Shown here: positions 24,401 to 35,386 of the stretch, in pieces | Layout: every line of letters begins with the position of its first letter | Numbering within the stretch: the stretch's first letter is position 1 | Source of the DNA: Rotaria sp. Silwood1 | Taxonomy: Eukaryota; Rotifera; Eurotatoria; Philodinida; Philodinidae | Reading direction: 5' to 3' | Length of the DNA: 64,000 bases | Assembly: GCA_905250075.1 (NCBI GenBank) | Contig: CAJNOP010000036.1 | Span: 252,618-316,617 of the forward strand | Made by a program: the position numbers and the translations under genes | The notes under the pieces: generated by a model | Told to the model about the DNA's origin: nothing | The model's database searches: none | What the model saw: only the letters and a program-made list of their open reading frames with translations

Positions 24401-24922
24401 CCCTAGTTGACTTTCCGTAAAGAAATCCCTGGGGAGTTCCGACAAATTGTGAAATCCTCAGGGAGTCCGTTACGTGAGTCCCACTGGAGTTCAAGTAGAA
24501 TACGAGAAAACCTTCGGAAGTCCCTGAAGAGAGTTCAAGTAAGATACGAGAAAACCTTCGGAGGGAGTTCCTGGAAAGTTCAAGTAAAATACAAGAAAAA
24601 TTTCGGAAGAAGTTCCTGAAAAGTTCCTGAGAAGTCCCTGAAAAATCTCTAAGGATTCCCAGATGAGTCCCTAGGGATTTTTCAGGGACTCCTCAGGAAC
24701 TTTTCAGGAACTTCTTCCGAAATTTTTCTTGTATTTTACTTGAACTTCCCAGGAACTCCCTCCGAAGGTTTTCTCGTATCTTACTTGAAATCTCTTCAGG
24801 GACTTCCGAAGGTTTTCTCGTATTCTACTTGAACTCCCGTGGGACTCACGTAACGGACTCCATGGGGATTTCATAGTTTGTCGGGACTCCCCAGGGATTT
24901 CTTTAGGGAAAGTCAACTAGGG
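24401..24922. mobile_element. Near-perfect palindromic foldback element
   Basis: The arms 24401-about 24660 and about 24665-24922 are inverted copies with few mismatches and almost no spacer. The ends are CCCTAGTTGACT and AGTCAACTAGGG. Each arm contains about three tandem copies of a roughly 55-bp unit (GTTCAAGTA then ATACGAGAAAACCTTCGGA then GTTCCTG), at about 24488-24620 on the left. I see no clear target duplication in the flanks. Matching 70-codon frames in the two arms are by-products of the palindrome. It is GC-richer than its surroundings. Confidence 0.85.
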
Positions 24923-27196
24923 AATATATTCACCTTTCTGTACAGCATCGAATTATTCAAATTTCATTTATTACAAATTTTAAGTATAATCAACAATAAA
25001 TATTTATTTTTACGTATTAATCATGCGTCATATTGATCGATAACACTTTTATTATTATTCGAATACTGATACGTTTTTTAAGTAATTGAATACTTTTCTT
25101 TTTCTTTACGCTTGTAATCAAATGTTTGACCTTGAAATTAGCAGTTTTCGATGTGTATACCTCATGCTCACTCTGATGATCGCTCATATGAGCGTGATCT
25201 GTTCAGACCGAAATATTTTTAAAATATATTTAAATCTGTGTAGTCTATTATTATACATATTAAATATTATGTATAATAATCTATAATAAAACTACTGGAA
25301 AATTTGTGAAGGATGATATTGAAAATAAAAATAAATATTGTCTTACTTTCAATAGATATTTCTATAGTTTTTCAATATAATTTAACATTATTTTACTTTT
25401 ATGTATCTCGAATAATAACTCTCGTCAATAATCTTAACTTGTCACATTATCTTATTAAATCAAACAGTTTTACGATCGTATTTTGCATTATCAAGTACAA
25501 ATACATACGATTTTTTATGGAGTTCGTAAACGACTCTTGTTTTCTTAAGTATCTTATCATAAAACCTTGTACTTTTGGCAGAGAGTACAAAGAAATATTG
25601 AAAAATTAAGTAGATTAAAATCTGTTCGTATTCAATGAAATATGGATTTTATATTGTTGTTTTCATTGATTTATGAAATTTTTTTAGTTTAAATGAATTC
25701 AATTATGAATATAAATGAGTCGAAGAAAAATGCCAAATATATATTAATATATTTCTTGGTCTCTCTTGACATTAGAAGATTTTTATTCGCCAATGTTTTT
25801 ACAAATAAATATATATATTTATGATTTAATAATTAAAATATTTTCATTAAAGTTTTTTTTCTATTTAATATAATAAAATTAAATTCTCATTTGATAAAAA
25901 TAAAGAGAAATTACTTATTTTCATATTGAGAAGATTTTATCCACAAAATCAAAATTTTTCTAAGTTCTAATATTGATTATTATTGTTAAAACATAAAAGA
26001 TTGACAATAAATCACATGACTATATAAAAGAGTTCATCCTACAAGAAGTCTCATTGAATAAAATTTGAAGAATAATATTATTTAAATAAGATAAATTAAT
26101 CAATATGAATTTATCAGATAATCAACTCGTTCGCTAATAGAAGCAATTAAAATTTTTTTTTGAAAAGATTTTTATAAAAAAAAAAGATGCATTATCGAAT
26201 ATGAAAAATAATATATAAGAATGCTTTTTTTTTATTTCATGAAATATATTTAATTGACAGAATTATTATCAAAACAAATAGCCTTTTATACAAATGAATC
26301 TATTCGAATAACTTTTTCTTAAACAATAAAGTAATAACTGAAATAAAATTTGAAATTTTTTTTTCTAATCTCGATCAAAAATTCCACTATTAAACATGAA
26401 AAAGAACAAATATTTAACTGATTTTAATGAATAACTCTCTTTAAATTTTGAACTTGTTTTCTTTCATAGAAGGTAAACAATACGATTTATTTTTTCGGAT
26501 TCATTTTACCTATACTCAATATAAATATATTGAATAAAATTTCTTCTTTTTTTTAAATAAAATATTCTAAATCAATATAAAATACAGTAAACTTCAATGT
26601 TTAATATTTGATTCGGTTTATGAATGATAATTAAAAAAAAATATTCATTGAATATATATTATCAAACGAAGATAATCATCTCGATCTTTATTCTATGTGT
26701 TGATTATTATTATATCGAATATTTATTTAAAATAATATTAGAAATAATTCTATATCAAAATGAATAGTTTAAAATAAAAATCATTCAAAATATTTTCTAG
26801 ATATTTCGATAGACTTGTTCCAGGTGACCTCAATTAACGTAAAACTAAAGTCCAATGGAATTTTTTGAGATTTAGTTATGATACAGATAACTTGAATTCT
26901 AGGTAAGAAATATTTTTTGAAAAATAACATAATCATTTTAATCTTAGTCAAACAATAATCAACAATCAATAAAAATAAATCAAATCAAACATTTTATTAG
27001 TATTTTTATGATCCAACCTTTTAACTTTTTTGTTATTATTAAAGATAAGACAAAAAAATATTCTATATAAATATTTAACATTGAAGAATTTATCTGAAAC
27101 AAAAGTATTCAACGAATAAAAAGAATAAAGTAATCATTTTCAATGATATGTACATTAAATATATTATGTTTAAATTATATTCTAGAAAAAAATTCA
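24923..27196. other. AT-rich intergenic stretch
   Basis: No gene supported. Long A/T runs and several 60-98-codon low-complexity frames rich in Ile, Phe, Tyr and Leu reflect composition only. Confidence 0.5.
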
Positions 27197-27838
27197 ATGA
27201 TATCACATCTATTTGTTGTTTTGATTTCATTGGTAAAACAAATTATAATTATAATAATAATAATAATTACAAATGAAAATATTTATTTGTTTTTAGATTG
27301 GAGTTCAAGGACAATACCAGTTTAAAAAACTGTGGTGCATCTAACGATGTAATTCAATTAACGAATCTTCAAATAATTCCTCATCCAATGAAAATTCCAA
27401 GTTCGGCTATATTTTCACTTTATGTTAAAACAACTGAAGATATTGTCGGCCCTATTAAGGTTTTTTTCAATATCATTTTTTAAAAATTTTCACCAATTAA
27501 TTATTTTTAGACGGAGTTTAAATTGCATAAAGTTGTTTGGGGGTTTAATATTGAAGTTCCTTGCACCGACGGTGTTGGTTCATGTAAATATGATGATTAG
27601 TGTACTTTTTGTAAGGACTGTCCTTGTCCAATATTAACAGTAATATATTTTCTTTTCTCTATTTTTTTTATTTTAATATATTTGAAATATTTAATTTAAA
27701 GGGAGATCAAGTAATGCATATGCCAATGGAAATAACAACATCTATACCTTCAGGAGAATTTCTGTTGAAATCAAATTAACATCTTACACAGGTCAAAAAG
27801 GATGTGTCAAAATAACCAAGATTAAAGTTGAAAATTAA
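27197..27838 (+). pseudogene. Broken ML-domain gene (GM2 activator/NPC2-like)
   Basis: Four exons can be followed: 27197-27232, about 27304-27459 (or from 27297), 27511-27639 and 27702-27838, with GT-AG introns of 51-71 bp. Exon 1 gives a hydrophobic start (MISHLFVVLISL). Exon 2 has LKNCGASND and a beta-rich segment ending VGPIK. Exon 3 has VPCTDGVGSCKYDD, then a TAG stop at 27598-27600, then C--CKDCPCP. Exon 4 has MHMPMEIT and a GEF/SVEIK transition with a one-base frameshift near 27761, ending TGQKGCVKITKIKVEN. The Cys spacing and the Y-D-D-C--C-CP region fit secreted ML-domain lipid-binding proteins of the GM2-activator type. The stop and frameshift make it a probable recent pseudogene; a sequencing error cannot be excluded. 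Confidence 0.75.
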
Positions 27839-29484
27839 AATTTTCATTTCAAATCAAATTAAATCTTCTGATTTTCTTTTCTTTTTTCAAATAAAAATTT
27901 TTTTCAAGAAAGATTATTTTTTTAAATAAATATATTTTTATTTTAAAAATTTTATATAATAATTAATATTAATAAATATTCTCATGAGAGAATAAATATT
28001 TCGAAATCAAATAAATTAATTAATCTATTGATTATCTAAATTAGATATGATAAACAATAACAAATAAACAAGAGAATCTTCTTGTTATTTTCTCTAGTTC
28101 GACATATATTAAAGATTAAAATCGAATAATTTAGACAATAATTTATATTCCATAGAAGTTAATAAATAGAATTTATTCTCATATTCGAAATCATATATTC
28201 TATTGAATATATCCATAGATTCGTATCGAATGTTTCTCGACATAATATGTGTGTAATTAACGCACACGTCTTATTTATTCTTTGTTGATCAATTTAATTC
28301 TTTCAGATCTCGGTAACTTGGTCAAAGTCGATCGTATTGTAGTATCGAGTTTTGCTTTTGGTCATTATTAGACAATATGCGAAATATTTTTTGAATAGTT
28401 TTATGAAGATGCGAGGTCATTTCTCAGTAAACCAGATAAAACATAGGTGCTCATAAATATCTGTTTATGATGATGAAGGAGCTATACAACTGAATAACAA
28501 ACGAATAGTTAGTATATATTATTTATTGTATTGTTATTTATTTTCGACTAAAATATAGGATCAACTTAACGAATAGTAAAATTATTTTTTTCTATATTAC
28601 TTTTAAAATTAGATTATATAACAGTATCAATGCAATCAAAATTGGTTATTAATCATTGATTTCTTTTTCTTATCGTAAATTTATTATTGAGCAAATAAAT
28701 ATAATAATAAGTTAAAATAAAGTATATATTAACAGATATGAAAGGATCAAACAGTGTGTAATGTCCCCATGTAGATTGAATATCATCAAATGGGTTTCTA
28801 TCGTATTCTAGTTGCATCCGATAGGATCGAAGTTCTGGATTCTTCGTTCTGGAATAGTATTGTTTATGTAATTGGTAATTAGTGTCGTCATAACATTCTT
28901 ATAGAATATTCTATGTCATTTCTTGAATATAAGTTGGAAAACTTTATGATCATGACTACAATATGGATGAGATTGATCACATATGAAACTAATAATAGCC
29001 GTTAGGTCAATACAATTATTGCAGAGTGTTTAAGTAGATAATAAATTCTGAATGAAAAAGTCGTTAATAAATAGAGATTTTTCAAAAAAAATAACCGTTA
29101 GAATAATTTAAAATTTTCTAGAAAGATTCTTCGAGTTAGTCAGTCAAGATAAATACTTCTCGATCTATGCGCTCAGATACAGAATTCGACGTTAGAAAAT
29201 GACGATAAAAAATTATTGATGACAATTATGAAAAATATTATCAGTTAAAAATAAAGCATCAATGATACTATCATAATGAAGATTATTTTTCTAGATGTTT
29301 CGATCAGAATATAAAGAAAATAGATAAAAAGGAAAACTTTTTTTTTCTATTTACTGAACTTAATTCGTATTTGTGACAAATATATGATGTGAATCAATAA
29401 AGTCTATAGGTTATCAGTAATATAATAATGATCATAAGAAAGCAAATGAAAAATATCCAATTGAGTCGTATTCTATATTGTTAC
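27839..29484. other. AT-rich stretch with one possible orphan exon
   Basis: Apart from the candidate minus-strand exon at 28734-28848 (separate entry), I see no gene. The sequence is very AT-rich. Confidence 0.5.
28734..28848 (-). pseudogene. Possible orphan coding exon
   Basis: After an acceptor CTATTCCAG, the minus strand reads TKNPELRSYRMQLEYDRNPF and then DDIQSTWGHYTLFDP, bounded by a possible donor GTTAAT. The residue mix (Arg-rich, NPFDD, WGHY) looks protein-like in otherwise low-complexity DNA. I cannot assign a family and found no partner exons. It could be the relic of a multi-exon gene. Confidence 0.25.
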
Positions 29485-30071
29485 TATCATCGGAATTTTA
29501 AAAAAGGCCATCGAGCAAAATGCTTACAACGTTTTAACGAAGATAGCTACAGTCCTGCGGTTTTCATCATTCGAAAGAGGAGACAGGGGAACATCTTTTC
29601 CTTCAATATTGTATAAGACGAAATCATTTAAAGATCAGTCATTTCTACAAAACATCGAAAAAACGGTCTGTCATTCAGATGAAATTTTGGTTTTGACATC
29701 TGATCTAGACAGACGGACATCAGATCTATAGTTCAAGATATAATTTGAATGATTATCTTTCCACATCCTAATGTTGAACAAAGAAAATCATCTATTCAAT
29801 CGCACGAAAATTATGGAATTCTTTTAACTTTTAAACACATTTTCTTACTTTTCGTCAAAATTTCATCTGAATGACAGACCGTTTTTGTACGTTTTGTCGG
29901 TGTTTTGTAGAAATGACTGATCTTTAAATGATTTCGTCTTATACAATATTGAAGGAAAAGGTGTCCCCCTGTCTCCTCTTTTGAATGGTGAAAACCACAG
30001 GGCTCTAGCTATCTTCGTTAAAAAGTTATAAGCATTTTGCTCAATGGCCTTATTTTAAAATTCCGATAATA
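29485..30071. mobile_element. Foldback element related to layer 1 of the nested cluster
   Basis: Arms 29485-about 29696 and about 29854-30071 are inverted copies of about 210 bp around a spacer of about 160 bp. Each arm carries a block, TAACTTTTTAACGAAGATAG followed by GTTTTCACCATTC-AAAGAGG, that clearly resembles the subterminal block of the 4224-7769 element (TAACTTTTGATAGAAGCAAG followed by CTTTCACCGTTCGAAAGAG). The outer ends have no clear target duplication, so the borders are approximate. Non-coding. It lies about 200 bp beyond the 3' end of the hydrolase-GTPase gene. Confidence 0.75.
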
Positions 30072-30268
30072 GAAAAGATATATTTGTTGAATGATGAGTT
30101 TTGAAAATGTATAAAGAAAGTTGTCTGACAATCGAATAGAAAAAAAACTGAATAGATAATCAGATTCATTAAGTGTGTGTGTGTACTTCAATACAGCAAT
30201 AAATATAAGTTAAATTGTTAAAAAATTTTTGTATAATATAATCAATAAAATAAGTAGTGTAAATTTCT

Positions 30269-33200
30269 CTATATAAAAGTTTCTTGTATTTTTCTAGCAG
30301 CATCCAATTGTATTTTAATCATGGGAATTTGTTTAAGATATGCAATTGAATCATTGATATTTTCAATAACGCTAGATTCATTTTGTACACGTTTTTCTAT
30401 AATATTATTCATTTGTTTTTCATAGTCTTGTTTTAATAATCGAAGTTGATTATATAATAATAAATTGAAATGATGAGAAGATATATTGTTACAAATAAAA
30501 TTTTCTTCATTAATAATTCGATTTAAATTGAATAAAAATGGATCATTATCTGTCATATGCATAACATACATTAGAAAATGAACTAAATTGATACTTATTT
30601 GAAGAAGTTCATTGGAAGAAGTTAATTTTTTTATAGATCGATTATTTGTTTGATTAAATTGATATTTATATTCAAGTTGATAATCGATATGCATATGATT
30701 ATTTGAATCACACGAACAAGTATGACATTTGTTTGTGTAATTGTGTGAATAATGATATATTATCCAGAAAATTCCACATTGTTGATAATTATATTTGCAT
30801 GAATAACATAGAGTAGAAGAATGTTTAACAGATATTGGATGCAATTCAATCGAATAATCTGTATGACCTATGTTCCACAATAGAATATTTCGCATATTAT
30901 TTCTTATTGTTTCCACGATGGGACGAATTAATTGATTTATTTCGAGTTTAATATATTCTCTTTTTTTCAATCCTTTATCAAGAAAATAAGGTTGAAGATT
31001 ATTACTAACATAATCTAGAAGATGATTCCATCCATTATGTGAAATAAGCCAACTTTGTTTACATATATCATTTTGATGATTATCCGATATAGTTAAATGA
31101 CGTTCGATAGTTAAATGACGAAAAAAAGTACTATCAAAAGTAAATATATTTGTATCATTAAAAGGAATATTATTAACTGGAATTGATTTAAGGATTGTTT
31201 TGACTGTTTGAGATAATTCATTTGAATTAATTGTATGAGAAAGTGTTTTAGTGAAACAAAATATTAAATTTTTCATAGCATCAAACTCAAGAAAATTAAA
31301 TAAATATGTTAAACATGTTCGATATACATCGAGTTGCTTATCATTTGGTTCCAGAAGAATACAAATAGCATTTAAATGTGTTAAATTAATGATAGATGAT
31401 AATATTTGTTGCATGACTAATTCATCTTGTTTTTTATAATCGTTTTTACTAAATCCAGGTGTATCAATAAAACATAACTTTTTATTATTATTATTATCAA
31501 TATTAAAATAATATGATTTGCAATTTTGTGTTATTGATTGATCATGATAATCGTAATTTTCATTAGAATCATCATTAGTCAAATGCACAACATGTTCTTC
31601 AAATGCATTTTTAATTAAATCTGCACATTTAATAATTACATACAAAGGTGATCTATGCAATATAATGTCTTCATAATTATTGAATTTAAGATAATTAATA
31701 TAAGTATTAATTAATGTTGACTTTCCAACTCCTGATTTACCTAGAAGAAGAATATTGATTGTTTGATCATCAGTAGATGATATTGAAGGTTGATCAGATA
31801 TGTCTTTCTTATTTGTTAATAACGATATTCTTTCATTGATATTTTCAGTATCGTTGATTGAAGGAATTATTTTTATTTCATTTAACTCAAACATAGAATA
31901 AGTAAAATCGACATAAACTATATTTAAATAAGGTTTCGATTTTCTTTCGTTCAACATAGTTGAAAATAATTCATCCAATTTATGATAATTATTCTTATTT
32001 AATTGATCGTTTGAACATATAATACGTTGTTGATAATTATTTTTCAGTAGTTTATCTTCAATGATATTATCATTGTCACTTTGTTCGATACTAAATTCAA
32101 TTGCATTTTGATATTCAATATTTCGTTGTTGTAAATTGATGATAAAAGCTACTTTTTCTTTTAAACGTGTCAAACTTAATATAGAATCATCGATACTATC
32201 TTTTAATGTTGTTTGAATATCTTCGTTAAATAAATTATGTTCGATTACATTTTGTGTATCTTTACTACAACGTAAATTTACAATCATTTTTTGTAATTTT
32301 ATCTTTTCATTTTCATATCGATCAATTAATTTTGATGATTGGTTTTCTGCTGCTTGTAATTGTTCTTTGAGATATTTATTCAATATATTGGATGTCTGAT
32401 TATCAAGAGTTGCTTTCCAAATTTTTTTGAGCCACAATAATCGAATTAAATTTTGCTCAATATTTTGTACAATTTTCGGTTCAATTGGAGTAAATCTAGA
32501 ACAAATTTTATCTTTATCACTATGAAATTCTTCAATATGTTTAAGAATATAAGTCGATGGTCGACATGAATTAGAATTATTTTTAAATTTGCATATATCA
32601 TGGTAAATATCTAATAATTTAGTCTTATTATTTAAATCAGGAATATTCGAATAAATATGTGTTGACAAAATTCCACCAAACGAAACTTCATCAGGTAATA
32701 TCGTATTACTAATTAAACATTCTCTTATTTTATTTAATGTATTATCGATCACTTTTTGATTGTCAGGGATCAATCTTAATATGACAACAACATCAATGCC
32801 AACATCGATTGCCGTAATAATATGAGTAGCAATATCTTTCGATGTTGATTGTTGAATACTCTTTTGAAGGTTGTCAACATCCATAGATAAACATTCTTGT
32901 CGAATCGTATAAGAATAATAGAAAATGCGAGTGTATTCATCGATTAAATATGGATATTCGATGACTAAGGCAATACCCATCGGTAAAACAGTATTTAATA
33001 GCAAGCTCAATTGAAATTCATTGTTAAATCCGATAAACTGAAGAAGATTTTGAAATTCAATTTTATCTCCAGTCTCAACGACACATTTTGTCTGTGAGTA
33101 TGCTTTATTTTCATTAAAATGAAAATCGATATATGGTGATTCTACAATACAATCTCGACACGCATCGTAGAGAGATCCGATACGACCAGAAGAATCGATT

Positions 33201-35386
33201 GCTTTGCGTTCAATACTGTCCATCTGGTTATGTGTCAAGGAAACATTGTTATTTGATTGATTATCATGGTTTAAACATGATTCTTTATTTAAGTTTATTG
33301 AGGAAATAGATGTCTTATTTAGATTCATTGATGAGGAATTAATTAATGACTCAATCGTATATGGCATTTTCTGATTTTTAAACCATTTTTCTCCTTCATA
33401 GGCAATCCAATTACTTACACATACAAGGAACTTTTTTGCATAAATAAAATCGCACCAGTTTTTAGGCAATTGTTCATAACCATAGTAAGCACCAGCCAAT
33501 TGTCCATAAATAGCTGCTGTTGTGTCAGTATCATCACCTAGATTAACAGCATTGAGAACACCTTGCTCAAACGAATCGCCATCACTCCAAAATGCCCATA
33601 GAGCAGCTTCAAGACTATTGACGACATATCCTTTACCTCGAATTCCTTGTTCATAGCCACCATTTTTCTTGTATGATCCTTGAGCAATACTTAATATATC
33701 CGGATGAAGATCTTCATTTCCAAACCATTTTTTATAATTATTAAAGAATGTATCACTGATTAGTTCGTCTTTCTTCTTGCCATTGAGAGTAGCTACAATT
33801 AATGCTCCATAATAACGACATGCATCAATAGCTTTTTTATCTCCATGTGTAATTTGACCACTTTTACCTGAATATTCAATAGCTTTTTCAGGATCTTTAT
33901 AGAAGAAAAGAGGTACTGGTGCGAGACGCATTAGAGATCCATTACCAGCTACTCCATCTTCACTACAGTTTACATTAAAGGATTGAAGAAAGTGAGGATT
34001 AGAATAAGAGTCTAGTTGATCAATATCAATGTTGAACTCTTCTGAAAATTTTCTTTGACGTTTTTCAAATTCTTGAATAGAATGTCGTGTGGCAACGCCA
34101 ATATCAAAACAATGACCAGTGGATGACATGTATCCATGTCGATACCACCATTTATATCTCACCAATTGATCATAAGCATTAAAACCTTGACTAGCTATCA
34201 ATGAATTAGCCAAACAAAGAGCCATCGATGTATCGTCGGTAAACTACAAAATACAACAACAATTTCATATCGTTCTATCAAAAAGTGAAAAATACGATTG
34301 AACCATTAGTTTAATGAAGAATAAAAAGTTTCATGATTTCTCTCTCTTCTATTTTTACATTTAAAGATTATAATGGCCTATAGTAAAGATTCGCAAAATT
34401 CGATATGTTCAAGGTGATTCACTGTCATGCGGCATACATTCACTCGTATGGAGAAATACGATCAAAGTCTTATAATTATATGATGAATTTTAACAGTCAG
34501 ATTCAACAGAAACTTCAATTGTCGGATTCCAATAAGATTCTTCTAGAATTCTGCCGTCATAGTTTCTGACTGTTGATAATAGATGTACTTCAGATTTAAA
34601 TGTAGACACCTTACTAAAGCTGATATTTTGTCTCAAGCAAGCACCTTCATAATTAGCTTCATTGGTAGGTATGTGATCTCAGTTTTTTAGTACTGTCTAG
34701 ATACTCACGATTCTCTATAAAGTCTTAGCAAAGATTGTCAAGGTTCAGAGACGTCAGATGATTTGAGTACCGGTTGCATTAAAAATTCTAAGAGTTAATC
34801 CTAATCCAACCTAGTGGATTGAACAAGTGATGTCAAAGCGAAACTCTTCCAAAAGCTACACAGATAATATTATTGCAGTCTCTAAATTTTCAAGCTATGA
34901 TCAGTGCTCATACATTCTATGATGTTCTAATGAGATTAGAATCTGATCCACTTTCGACACCAAAATCCATGGATCATTCCATCTTATCGGTTTTTTTGTA
35001 ACTTATTTATTTGTATTAAGAATGGGACGAAATGTTTAAAATTAGCTGATTGTATGATTTAGAATGTATTCAAAAAGTATAATGTCTAAATTGAATTTAA
35101 CCTGTCCTTTTTCGAGACCCCATGTCCCTCCCCCTTGAAGGTCTTTGACTGGATTGGCTTCCATATAGCTGTGAGGTCTGAATTCCACATGAGCACCTAG
35201 AGCATCACCGATAGCTAAACCAAACATCGATCCTTGAATACGATCTACTATATCATTATTTCTGGTCCATGGAGGATAATCTATTGTGTCAATTTCAACC
35301 TCATTTGGTTTCTTAATAAGTTGTTTATCAGCATCATGATATTGTAAATCTAGCCAATGTTTATCTAGAGATAAAAAGACTGTCAT
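30269..35386 (-). CDS. ADP-ribosylglycohydrolase fused to P-loop GTPase, 1419 residues
   Basis: Two exons, 35386-35102 and 34243-30269, with an 858-bp GT-AG intron; 1420 codons with stop. Residues about 48-390 are an ADP-ribosyl-hydrolase (DraG/ARH) domain with all metal-site motifs: GSMFGLAIGDALGAHVEF, FTDDTSM (the splice joins GQ to FTDD), AGNGSLMRLAP (about 194-204), ITHGD and GDDTDTTAAIYGQLAGAYYG (about 331-350). It should remove ADP-ribose from protein or small molecules. Residues about 490-790 are helical and coiled-coil rich; the ATHIITAIDVG stretch weakly recalls the SNTX/MACPF-like region of other animal GTPase proteins (inference). A GTPase-like domain follows: GKSGVGKST (930-938) and DTPG (1022-1025), with a poor G4 motif (FTKT). 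Near 1240-1280 a CYSC...CHTCSCDSNNHMHI cluster could bind zinc. No signal peptide is visible, so it is probably cytosolic. All motifs are intact. Confidence 0.88.

Noticed and set aside
24407-24916. Two similar 70-codon frames on opposite strands
   Set aside because: They are the same sequence read from the two arms of the palindromic element at 24401-24922, not genes.
31251-31439. 62-codon plus-strand frame
   Set aside because: Antisense shadow of the hydrolase-GTPase gene.
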